NCBI GenBank assembly: GCA_017532725.1
Contig: JAFXIZ010000074.1
Span: 1-39,405 of the forward strand
Source of the DNA: Bacteroidaceae bacterium
GTDB lineage: Bacteria > Bacteroidota > Bacteroidia > Bacteroidales > Barnesiellaceae_A
DNA: 39,405 nucleotides
Direction of reading: 5' to 3'
The translations under genes and the position numbers were made by a program. Positions 18,207-27,369 of this stretch are shown in pieces (position 1 is the first letter of the stretch; every line of letters starts with the position of its first letter). The notes under the pieces are model-generated. The model saw only the letters and a list, made by a program, of their open reading frames with translations. It was not told where the DNA came from and ran no database searches.

Positions 18207-18962
18207 ATGAGTAAAACAGAGAAAAAACAACCTGCCACATCGAAGGCTCGTACCTCGCGAGAGCGTTTGGCAGAGCGTATCTTGAAGCGTTTCCCCGACC
18301 GTCGATTTGAAACGGAAGATGACGTGTACGATGCCCTCGACGAGTACGACTCGTATGTGTGTGAGCATTATGAAAAGATGTTGAGCGACCAAAACAAGTT
18401 GAGTCAACTGATGTTTAGCAATCCTCGTGTGGGGGCTTTCATATCGGATGTTGCCGATGGCGAAGATGCCTTGGTGGCTTGTGTACGTTACTTTGGTAAA
18501 GAGGTGTTCGACAACAGTAACGATGCACAGAAGATGAATGCTTTGCGTATTGCCAACGAGGAGTTTGTCGAGCGCAGTCGTGCCTTCCGAGAGTTGGAAG
18601 ATACTATGAAAGGCAACGTCGAGAAGAGCACCCGTTCGATTGAGCGTTTTATGCGCAACAAGAAGATGACCGAACAGGAACTCGACGACTTTATCGAGCG
18701 CATCTTCCACGTATGCAGCCACGTTTTTGCCGGTGACTTGCGCGAAGATGTCCTCGAGATACTCTACAAAGGCTTGCGTTACGATGTCGACCTCTCTTGT
18801 GCCGAGCAAGCCGGTGAGGTGAAGGGGCGCAACCGTCGCATTGTTATGGAGCGTCGTGAGGCTGCCGGCGACAAGATGCCGGCTATGGGCAACAATGCAC
18901 CGTCGGCTTCGGGTGGCAATTACCGACGCCCTCGCCGTCGCAACAGTGTGTGGGATATGTAG
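18207..18962 (+). CDS. Phage scaffold-like protein of an orphan capsid module
   Basis: The 251-residue protein is highly charged and mostly helical. A basic N-terminal tail (residues 1-25) precedes a helical core (27-200) with long runs of E, K, R and D; the end is Arg-, Gly- and Pro-rich (RRPRRRNSVWDM). This layout, and the position directly before a capsid-like gene, fits an internal scaffolding protein. I recall similar proteins (NPRVGAFISDV...ALVACVRYFG pattern, then an AGEVKGRN block) beside capsid-like genes in other Bacteroidales, but no search was made. The ATG at 18207 was chosen because the earlier in-frame start lies inside the promoter. The function is inferred from context rather than shown by motifs. 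Confidence 0.5.
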   Translation: MSKTEKKQPATSKARTSRERLAERILKRFPDRRFETEDDVYDALDEYDSYVCEHYEKMLSDQNKLSQLMFSNPRVGAFISDVADGEDALVACVRYFGKEVFDNSNDAQKMNALRIANEEFVERSRAFRELEDTMKGNVEKSTRSIERFMRNKKMTEQELDDFIERIFHVCSHVFAGDLREDVLEILYKGLRYDVDLSCAEQAGEVKGRNRRIVMERREAAGDKMPAMGNNAPSASGGNYRRPRRRNSVWDM

Positions 18963-19095
18963 GAGAATGGTTGTGCGACAACACGACAACTAATATTAAT
19001 CTATAGCATCACACATCTTATCGGTCGGTGTTGTCGTATGGCAAAACTTACAATATTACTAATCCGATTTTTTTTAATCACAAAACAAGAACACT

Positions 19096-20493
19096 ATGCA
19101 AAAAATTTCAGTAAGTAAAATTCGTATTATTTCTATTGCAGCATTGTCTTTATTGTTGCTGTTTGTATTGTTGTGGCTTTCGGGATGTTCCGAGGCGAGT
19201 GGGGCACTGTTTGCCGTTGTCTTGCCCGGTATGACTGCCGGTAAAACCGTGTCGGGCGAGCCGTTGACTACTGCACTTGTCGAGGAATATTCGCCCTCAT
19301 TGCTACAAAGCGAAATCGATGAGCGTATTACGAAAATACGTCCTATGTCAACACCTATCGACCAAATATCGCGTTATAAAGGTGCGCGCAAGTCGGGCTC
19401 GATGGTGGTAGATTACTATTCGGTCGATTTGCGTCCTACCGAAGCGGTAATCACCTCATCGTATGTCGAGCCCGATGAGTCCTCGGTAACCAGCAGTCAT
19501 ACCCGAGCCTTGTTATCGCCCAACAATAGTGATGCCTTTGAGGTGTCCGACACTATTATGGTGCAAGGTGTTAAAGGCTATGAAAGCGATGGTACAACAC
19601 AGTCTAAAGCCAATCTTATACTATATGTCGTGGGCAAAGACGTAGAAACGGGTAAGGTGTTGGTATCGGCTGTAAATGGAAAAAACATTGGTGGTGTTGC
19701 CAATTGTGTGCCTACGATATACCCGGGTATGCGTCTGATGCGTATGGGTCGTGCTGCAACGGAACTCGATGTGCAAACTGCCCAATTCGAAACATTGCCT
19801 ATCAAGGAGCAAAACTATTGTCAGATCTTCAAGATGCAAATCGAACAATCTACCTTTATGAAACTTGCCAACAAAGAGGTGGAATGGGACTTCTCGGACC
19901 AAGAGGAGGCTGCTATCTACGATATGCGATTGGGTATGGAAAAAACATTCCTCTTCGGTATCAAGCAGAAGATTTACGACCCTGTGAAAAAGGAGAATGT
20001 GAGCCTCACAGGAGGTATATGGTGGCAGGCCGGTAAGCAATTTGAGTATGACGCCGATGCCGATTGGAATCACAGCACGCTCGTCGATATGATGCAAAAG
20101 TGCTTTACCGGTAATGCCGGAAACAAACGCAAAGTGCTTATCGCCGGCTCCGATCTCATAGGTCGCCTCAACAAGATGGAGGTGTATAAGACCTCATCAA
20201 GCGACAATACTATGGTCAAGTGGGGATTGGATTTCAACGAACTTACCTCCAAGTTTGGCAAACTCTATGTCCTTCATTCAGAGGTGTTCGATGCTTGTAT
20301 GAAGAGCGACTGTGGCTTGATATTTGACCCCGAGTATATACAGAAGTGGTCGCACGTGCCCTTTGCATCGCAAATGCTCGACTTGAAGAAGGCCGGTATT
20401 CGCAACACCGATGCTTTGGTACTTACCGAGGCAAGTTGTATGACACTGCGCTATCCCAATGCCCATATGCGCATCGTTCCCAATAACGCGTGA
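19096..20493 (+). CDS. Major-capsid-like protein with an N-terminal lipoprotein-like signal
   Basis: The 465-residue protein from about residue 45 on (GMTAGKTVSGEPLTT) resembles phage major capsid proteins of the SU10/DUF5309 type as I recall them: an N-terminal block with ITKIRPMSTPIDQISR, a sensor-like VDYYSV block, QSTFMKLANKEVEWDFSDQE, RLGMEKTFLFGIKQ and a long C-terminal domain ending in DALVLTEASCMTLRYP. This rests on pattern memory; a structure prediction would decide. The start is unusual: basic residues (K3, K8, R10), a hydrophobic stretch (11-28) and LSGC with Cys31 form a lipobox. Later starts such as Met46 would remove it. The gene lies 133 bases after the scaffold-like gene and is closed by a terminator hairpin. 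No portal, terminase or protease gene is nearby. Confidence 0.55.
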   Translation: MQKISVSKIRIISIAALSLLLLFVLLWLSGCSEASGALFAVVLPGMTAGKTVSGEPLTTALVEEYSPSLLQSEIDERITKIRPMSTPIDQISRYKGARKSGSMVVDYYSVDLRPTEAVITSSYVEPDESSVTSSHTRALLSPNNSDAFEVSDTIMVQGVKGYESDGTTQSKANLILYVVGKDVETGKVLVSAVNGKNIGGVANCVPTIYPGMRLMRMGRAATELDVQTAQFETLPIKEQNYCQIFKMQIEQSTFMKLANKEVEWDFSDQEEAAIYDMRLGMEKTFLFGIKQKIYDPVKKENVSLTGGIWWQAGKQFEYDADADWNHSTLVDMMQKCFTGNAGNKRKVLIAGSDLIGRLNKMEVYKTSSSDNTMVKWGLDFNELTSKFGKLYVLHSEVFDACMKSDCGLIFDPEYIQKWSHVPFASQMLDLKKAGIRNTDALVLTEASCMTLRYPNAHMRIVPNNA

Positions 20494-20508
20494 TAATTGG
20501 TTTGGACT

Positions 20509-20556
20509 GCCTGCGTGAGTATCGGTTTATTGCATACTTATGCAGGCATCCTTTTT
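20509..20556 (+). terminator. Terminator between the capsid-like and adaptor-like genes
   Basis: A 14-bp stem with two G-U pairs (arms at 20509-20522 and 20534-20547) and an 11-base loop is followed by CCTTTTT. It begins 16 bases after the capsid-like stop and ends 24 bases before the next ATG. Partial read-through would give more capsid-like than adaptor-like message. Confidence 0.7.
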
Positions 20557-20579
20557 CTCACACTTTGAATTTATACAAT

Positions 20580-21218
20580 ATGGAAATAACAAGAGCCGAT
20601 ATAATAGCGCGCACCAAAACGTGTATGGAGGAACTTACTCCACAATGGAATGGCACTTTCGAGCAGACCGAAGGGGTTAGTATCGAACGCTATATCGATG
20701 ATAAGATTGATGAGCAGTTGCGCGTGTTGTTCATAACAGCACCTGTAATATTGTTACCCGTTACCGAATTGAAGGGTCAAGTGGTTGTGCAACAGCGACA
20801 AGACGGTACGGGCAGGCTGCAAATGCCCGACAACTTCTTGCGACCGGTATCGTTGCAAATGGAAGGCTGGAACAAGCCCGTATCGAAGTTTATCAACGAG
20901 CAGCATCCCTTGTATGAGTTGCAATTCAGCCGATATACACGTGGTGGGGTTAACAAGCCGGTGGCAGTATGGAGCCTCGATGGCAGTGGTTGCCATATTA
21001 TCGACTACTTTTCATTACCGGCTACAGTGAAACAGCACATCGTTCAATCGTTCTTGGGGGTGCTACTTCCCACCGAAGGCGCAATGGAATATAAGTTGCA
21101 TCCACTCCTTGTCGATGCCTTGTGCTACAGTTGTGCTGCTGTGGTGTATGATATTTGGGGCAATCGTGCTATGGCCGAAGTTATGTTAGCGCGTGCTGAA
21201 AAGATAATAGCCGAATAA
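20580..21218 (+). CDS. Phage head-completion/adaptor-like protein of the capsid module
   Basis: The 212-residue protein opens with a helix (ITRADIIARTKTCMEEL) and an IDDKIDEQLRVLF helix. It continues with LPVTELKGQVVVQQRQDGTG, MPDNFLRPVSLQMEGW, a mixed strand region (PLYELQFSRYTRGG) and two C-terminal helices (VDALCYSCAAVVYDIWG, AMAEVMLARAEKII). The order helices, strand-rich insert, helices and its place directly after a capsid-like gene are typical of gp6/gp15-type head-tail connectors. The assignment is inferred from this and from recalled similar loci. The ATG at 20580 is used; a longer reading would run through the terminator hairpin. No signal peptide. Confidence 0.45.
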   Translation: MEITRADIIARTKTCMEELTPQWNGTFEQTEGVSIERYIDDKIDEQLRVLFITAPVILLPVTELKGQVVVQQRQDGTGRLQMPDNFLRPVSLQMEGWNKPVSKFINEQHPLYELQFSRYTRGGVNKPVAVWSLDGSGCHIIDYFSLPATVKQHIVQSFLGVLLPTEGAMEYKLHPLLVDALCYSCAAVVYDIWGNRAMAEVMLARAEKIIAE

Positions 21219-21231
21219 AATTGGTTGTATA

Positions 21232-21263
21232 TTGCATTTGTTTGCTAAAAAGCACTATCTTTG
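21232..21263 (+). promoter_or_regulatory. Promoter of the HAF-repeat T9SS gene
   Basis: A TTG at 21232-21234 lies 21 bp before TATCTTTG (21256-21263), a perfect -7 box. The start codon is 30 bases further on. Confidence 0.6.
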
Positions 21264-21293
21264 TCGCATATTTTTTAACCTAAAACTATTTGT

Positions 21294-22673
21294 ATGAAAA
21301 AATTTTTACTCCTTTTCTGTGCCTTGTTTGCTATGAATACTATCGTAGCACAAGACCTTAAGAAAGCGACTCTTTACTTGCCCGATTTCGATGCAGCCTC
21401 TAATGAGGGCTTGTATGGAACTATCTTTGGCGTGTCGGCCAACGGTGAGTATGCTGCCGGTTACGACGATTTCCTCGGTTCTTGCGCTTTTATTTGGAAG
21501 CGTTCTACCGGAAAATTTGAAGAAGTTGACTTGGCTTCTATGATTATGGACGTTTCTAACGATGGAACTTTCGTTGGTAACTATTGGGTGGAGATACCCG
21601 GTAAAGATGGTCAGGTTGCATCACGCCCCGGTTATTATAAAGATGGTGTGTGGAGTCCGCTCCCTATTCTTCGTGCTGAAGCCAAACTTACAGATGGTGT
21701 GGGTGATGCCGATGATATGAATGGTTGCGCTATGGCTATATCGGCCGATGCCAAGTTTATTGCCGGTTATATTACCGATGCCGATGTGTACAAGTTGTAT
21801 CCTGCTTTGTGGCAATGGAACGAAGAGAACAAGGCTTATGATCTCATTAAAACTTTTGAGAAAATCCAAGAGAGCATCGATGCTTTGGAATGTCCTTATG
21901 GCTGGGTTGTTAAGGGTATGAGTGACGACGGCAGTATCATTACAGGTTTTTCTGAGTGGGGTAGTGGTGCGCGTAGTGCCGCTGTTATTATCAATGACGA
22001 GGAGAAACGTCTTACCTGCTTGGAAGATCCCTATGAAGTTGCTGAAAAAACTGGTGAAACAATGTGGATGGACGCCGAAGGCTATGCACAGGTAAGCGCA
22101 AACGGTAAATATTTTGCCGGTTTCTATGCTGCCTCGGCCAATATGACCGATCTTTCGGGTTGGACTTGGACTGCCGACCAAGAATCGGTGGCTTTTACAG
22201 CCCCCTATACAGTATTAACTTGTGTCGATAATAACGGTGTTGCATACGGCTCGACAGCTCTTATGGGTGATGCTGCAATGTATAAAGATGGTGTTATGAC
22301 TGCTTTGTCGGATATTTATACTTGGAACAGCGTTGCCGATGCAAGTATGTCAACTATCTTTGCTGCCAGCAATGATGGTGGTGTATTGGGTGGTATCGCT
22401 ATGGTATCTTTCAGTATGGCGCCTGTTCAAATTCCTGCTGTATTGATTGTAGATGGAACTGAAGGTGTTGAAGCCGTAAAGAGCCAAGCCAATAACGTTG
22501 TAATGGCAAACGGTTGGGCATTTATCGACGGTGAGTACAACGAGGCTCGCGTATATAATATGCAAGGTGTGCTTGTTGCCGAGGCTGCCGAAGGCAATAT
22601 CGACCTCAACAGCGTGCCTGCCGGTGTATACATTGTAAATGTCGATGGCAAATCTTTCAAGGTTGTGAAATAA
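21294..22673 (+). CDS. T9SS-secreted protein with HAF-like beta-propeller repeats
   Basis: The 459-residue protein has a signal peptide (residues 1-19, cleavage after IVA). The body holds at least six repeats with a common core of the form S-x-D/N-G-x-x-x-x-G: VSANGEYAAGYD, VSNDGTFVGNYW, ISADAKFIAGYI, MSDDGSIITGFS, VSANGKYFAGFY and ASNDGGVLGGIA. They resemble HAF/extracellular repeats that form a beta-propeller. The last 70 residues are a T9SS sorting domain (ARVYNMQGVLV, SVPAGVYIVNVDGKSFKVVK). It is therefore probably a surface or outer-membrane-vesicle protein; its ligand is unknown. It has its own promoter and terminator and need not belong to the capsid module. Confidence 0.75.
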   Translation: MKKFLLLFCALFAMNTIVAQDLKKATLYLPDFDAASNEGLYGTIFGVSANGEYAAGYDDFLGSCAFIWKRSTGKFEEVDLASMIMDVSNDGTFVGNYWVEIPGKDGQVASRPGYYKDGVWSPLPILRAEAKLTDGVGDADDMNGCAMAISADAKFIAGYITDADVYKLYPALWQWNEENKAYDLIKTFEKIQESIDALECPYGWVVKGMSDDGSIITGFSEWGSGARSAAVIINDEEKRLTCLEDPYEVAEKTGETMWMDAEGYAQVSANGKYFAGFYAASANMTDLSGWTWTADQESVAFTAPYTVLTCVDNNGVAYGSTALMGDAAMYKDGVMTALSDIYTWNSVADASMSTIFAASNDGGVLGGIAMVSFSMAPVQIPAVLIVDGTEGVEAVKSQANNVVMANGWAFIDGEYNEARVYNMQGVLVAEAAEGNIDLNSVPAGVYIVNVDGKSFKVVK

Positions 22674-22698
22674 GTAGAATATAATTCTATATAAACTG

Positions 22699-22728
22699 AC
22701 AAAGGCTGCACGCGCGTGCAGCCTTTGT
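22699..22728. terminator. Bidirectional terminator, perfect 30-base palindrome
   Basis: A perfect inverted repeat of two 15-base arms (ACAAAGGCTGCACGC and complement) lies between the convergent HAF-repeat gene and ligA. Its A/T-rich base allows it to serve both directions. Confidence 0.85.
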
Positions 22729-22752
22729 TGTATATAACAGGTATCGATACGA

Positions 22753-24840
<2,088 letters not shown>

Positions 24841-24906
24841 TTAGTGATAGTGAGTGATATGTTAGTGATATGTTACTCATAAAATAAAAATCAATATAGC
24901 AATAGA

Positions 24907-24937
24907 TTTGTTTTTTATTTTTTTATAACTACATTTG
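24907..24937 (+). promoter_or_regulatory. Consensus promoter upstream of the nested hairpin
   Basis: TTTG (24907-24910), 19 bp, then TACATTTG (24930-24937): a textbook Bacteroidota promoter. Transcription would begin near 24942 and run through the hairpin into the PEGA gene, 355 bases away. No protein-coding gene is seen between 24772 and 25297. Confidence 0.65.
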
Positions 24938-25021
24938 CAAGTGAATAACAAAGACACACAATAGAATAAATAAATATTAACCACATAACACACACAGCCT
25001 ATGAAATATTAGCGTATAATT

Positions 25022-25230
25022 AATACGCACATTTAGACATATTGGAAAAAGCGTTAGCTTTACGACTTTGCATATCGAAATCTGGAAAATTTCAAACAAT
25101 GTGGCAAAAGGAGTGAAGATAATGCTCACGCTATAGGCGTGGGCTTCACTTTTGTTTATTGCCACAAGGTAATCCAGAACCTCGATATGCGATAATAAAA
25201 GTTTGTCCGCGCTATTTTTTTGTGCGTATT
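25022..25230 (+). ncRNA. 209-base nested hairpin: candidate structured RNA or miniature inverted-repeat element
   Basis: The ends are an exact 10-base inverted repeat (AATACGCACA / TGTGCGTATT). Inside are further paired arms in perfect nesting: GCATATCGA 25070-25078 with 25182-25190, TCTGGA 25081-25086 with 25173-25178, GTGGCA 25101-25106 with 25160-25165, AGTGAAG 25112-25118 with 25144-25150, and GCTCACGC 25124-25131 with GCGTGGGC 25137-25144 (shared at one base). It lies downstream of a consensus promoter and 67 bases before the PEGA gene. It may be a leader RNA of that gene, a separate small RNA or a MITE-like mobile repeat. No flanking target duplication was recognised. Confidence 0.55.
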
Positions 25231-25297
25231 GGAATATCATCACAGGACTACGGAGTAACCCGAAAAGCCAAATAAATGAGTAGGGGAAACATATAAT

Positions 25298-26416
25298 ATG
25301 AAAGTTATGAAAAAACTATTATTGATTATGTGTGGATTACTTGTAGCGACACTTGTAAATGCCAAAAATGTTCAAATCATCGTTAAACCCACAGAAGCAC
25401 AAGCATCTGCACAAATTTTTGAAAATGGCAGCCCCATTTCGGGCTCAAACGGCTCTTTTGTTGCGAGTATTGGATTCTTGCAAAAGAAAACATTTACAAT
25501 TCAGGCAGACGGATTTGAAACAGAACGATTGCTTGTAAGTTACAGCCACAAAATGGATGTTTATGATGTAATACTTAAACCCAATCGAAAAAAAGTCAAT
25601 ATTTCTACGAATGTTGAAAGTGCTTCAATTTATGTAGATGGAGAAGAAATTGGTAAGGGTAACGCCACATTCAATATATTCAAAAATGGCGAAAAGAATA
25701 TAAAAATAGTGGCTGATGGATATGACACATATTATACTTCGGTTAGTTTTACTACAAGCCCCGACTTGATTATCAACAGAGAATGCTTGTTGTCAAGTAA
25801 CAGAAAAGATATTTATGTACAGGTTAATCAAGACGGTGCAAAAGTTTTTGCCGATGGCGTATTAGCAGGTGTTGTATCTAACCGACAACCGGTTAAATGC
25901 ACTGTACACAAAGGCTCTCCTATCTCAATATTAATAAAGCGAGAAGGTTTTATGGATGTTATGGGAGAAATTAACTTTGCAGAAAGTCATAGCCACTATG
26001 ATTTTGGTGATATGCCTGCAGATGAAGCGTGGAATGCAACCGACCAAAATTCCAGCGACATTGCGAACAATATTATAGCAATAAAAGTACGAGAAGGAAT
26101 GGATCGCAATGCTGCCCTAAAAGCAATGAAATATTATATTACAAATATTTTTAGGAATTTAGAGATTAATGACAATCTTGCCGGTTGGGTTCGTACAACG
26201 TGGAATCTTGATAAATTCGCCACTATGTTAGTGAGAACCAGAGTAGAACTCAAAGAAATTCCCTCCGACGGAGATGGATTGAAATTTAATCTACTAATCG
26301 AAAGCCAAAAGGCTGCTCCTAACGCTGTACCTACAGATGAAAACTTCCACGAATGGAATCTTATCTTAAAGAGATATAAGAGAATGTCTGAAGATATCAG
26401 AAACGCTGTAAATTAA
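25298..26416 (+). CDS. PEGA-domain secreted protein of unknown function
   Basis: The 372-residue protein has a signal peptide (residues 1-22, ending VNA); translation could also begin at Met4. Three tandem PEGA-like units follow at about 23-90, 94-160 and 165-230, recognisable by phrases such as SASIYVDGEEIGKGNATF, EKNIKIVADGYDTYY and GAKVFADGVLAGV. The C-terminal 120 residues are helical and not recognised (ALKAMKYYITNIFRNLEIN). PEGA domains are small beta-sandwich repeats found in surface proteins; no function can be given. The gene is clearly more AT-rich than its neighbours, follows a hairpin-forming leader and has a perfect palindromic terminator. Confidence 0.7.
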   Translation: MKVMKKLLLIMCGLLVATLVNAKNVQIIVKPTEAQASAQIFENGSPISGSNGSFVASIGFLQKKTFTIQADGFETERLLVSYSHKMDVYDVILKPNRKKVNISTNVESASIYVDGEEIGKGNATFNIFKNGEKNIKIVADGYDTYYTSVSFTTSPDLIINRECLLSSNRKDIYVQVNQDGAKVFADGVLAGVVSNRQPVKCTVHKGSPISILIKREGFMDVMGEINFAESHSHYDFGDMPADEAWNATDQNSSDIANNIIAIKVREGMDRNAALKAMKYYITNIFRNLEINDNLAGWVRTTWNLDKFATMLVRTRVELKEIPSDGDGLKFNLLIESQKAAPNAVPTDENFHEWNLILKRYKRMSEDIRNAVN

Positions 26417-26432
26417 TTTGCCCATTATAGTC

Positions 26433-26468
26433 CATCCCGTTTGAAATTTCAAACGGGATGTTTCTTTT
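26433..26468 (+). terminator. Terminator of the PEGA gene
   Basis: A perfect 28-base palindrome (half-site CATCCCGTTTGAAA) starting 16 bases after the stop is followed by TTTCTTTT. Confidence 0.85.
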
Positions 26469-26488
26469 ACAAGAGGTATTTTATTATA

Positions 26489-26675
26489 CTTTACGCTCGG
26501 CTTGCACTATCTTTAAATAAGATAGGATGCGCCTCGGTAAAGAAAATCAAGTAAACTTGTTTTCTTTTCGCTCACCTTTCACTATCTTTGAGGTAAACAC
26601 TCGAAGATACTTGCACTCGCTGTGAAAAATATTCAAGCAACCTTGATATTTCTCGCTCGTTTATGCGTATCTTTG
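26489..26675. repeat. Array of three promoter-like repeats alternating with imperfect palindromes
   Basis: A 26-base unit occurs three times in direct orientation at 26490-26515, 26565-26590 and 26650-26675. Each has CGCTC near its start and ends in a TATCTTTG-type -7 box (the first ends in TATCTTTA). Palindromes lie at or between them: 26489-26542 (imperfect), 26540-26566 and 26627-26651. Similar palindromic repeats are common between genes in Bacteroidales. The last copy is placed as the ispD promoter. Confidence 0.6.
26643..26675 (+). promoter_or_regulatory. Probable promoter of ispD-recG
   Basis: TTG at 26643-26645 and TATCTTTG at 26668-26675 are 22 bp apart, slightly longer than usual. 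The -7 box is perfect and lies 23 bases before the ispD ATG. It coincides with the third copy of the repeat array. Confidence 0.5.
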
Positions 26676-26698
26676 TACATATAATTGTATTGCTGAAG

Positions 26699-27367
26699 AT
26701 GAGAAAGTATATTATTGTTGTGGCAGGGGGGCGTGGCACGCGTATGGGTGGCGATACGCCTAAGCAGTTCTTGCCGTTGGCCGGTAGTACGGTGCTGATG
26801 CATACGCTTGAGCGTATGGCTATTGCCGAGCCGGAGGCTGTGCTGATATTGGCTTTGCCTCACGACCAACAGGAGGAGTGGCAGCGACTGTGCCGGGTGT
26901 ATAACTATACTCGCCCACACGCTGTTACCGATGGTGGCGATACGCGCTTCCGGACGGTTTGTAACGCGCTTGCTCTTGTTCCCGACAATGCTTTGGTGGC
27001 TATACACGATGGCGTGCGCCCCCTTGTTTCGGTCGATGTGGTGCGTCGAGCCTTTGCTACGGCTGCTACAGCCGGTGCTGCCATACCGGTAATGCCGGTG
27101 GTGGAGAGCCTGCGACAAGTTGTAGGCGATGCCTCGCACGCTGTGGAACGCAGTGCCTTTCGCGCTGTACAGACGCCCCAAGTTTTCGACTCGACGCTCC
27201 TGAAGAGGGCTTACGATGTACCCTACCGAGACGAGTTTACCGATGATGCCTCGGTATATGAAGCATCGGGACACAGCGTATGCCTTATCGACGGCAACCG
27301 TGAGAACATAAAGATAACTATTCCACAGGATATAGCCCTTGCCGAAATAATCTTATCGCAACAGTAA
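26699..27367 (+). CDS. ispD: 2-C-methyl-D-erythritol 4-phosphate cytidylyltransferase
   Basis: IspD joins CTP and MEP in the non-mevalonate isoprenoid pathway. The 222-residue protein has the nucleotide-binding signature AGGRGTRMGGDTPKQFLPL at the N-terminus, then TDGGDTRFRTVCNAL, VAIHDGVRPLVS and TDDASVYEASG, all family motifs. The ATG at 26699 was chosen because it lies just before the first beta-strand (RKYIIVVAGG) and downstream of the promoter. It is followed after 2 bases by recG. Confidence 0.95.
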   Translation: MRKYIIVVAGGRGTRMGGDTPKQFLPLAGSTVLMHTLERMAIAEPEAVLILALPHDQQEEWQRLCRVYNYTRPHAVTDGGDTRFRTVCNALALVPDNALVAIHDGVRPLVSVDVVRRAFATAATAGAAIPVMPVVESLRQVVGDASHAVERSAFRAVQTPQVFDSTLLKRAYDVPYRDEFTDDASVYEASGHSVCLIDGNRENIKITIPQDIALAEIILSQQ

Positions 27368-27369
27368 CT

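Noticed and set aside
18120-18989. Long open frame (289 codons) antisense to the scaffold-like gene
   Set aside because: It mirrors the biased codon use of the sense gene, has low-complexity Ser/Thr/Arg/His content and would overlap the sense promoter.
18142-21218. A complete prophage
   Set aside because: No integrase, terminase, portal, tail, lysis or regulatory phage genes and no attachment sites are visible on either side.
25022-25230. Insertion sequence
   Set aside because: No transposase gene and no flanking direct duplication were found; only the inverted-repeat structure supports a mobile origin.
24977-25243. 88-codon open frame on the minus strand
   Set aside because: It lies almost wholly within the nested hairpin; its open length follows from the inverted repeat and it has no protein-like character.
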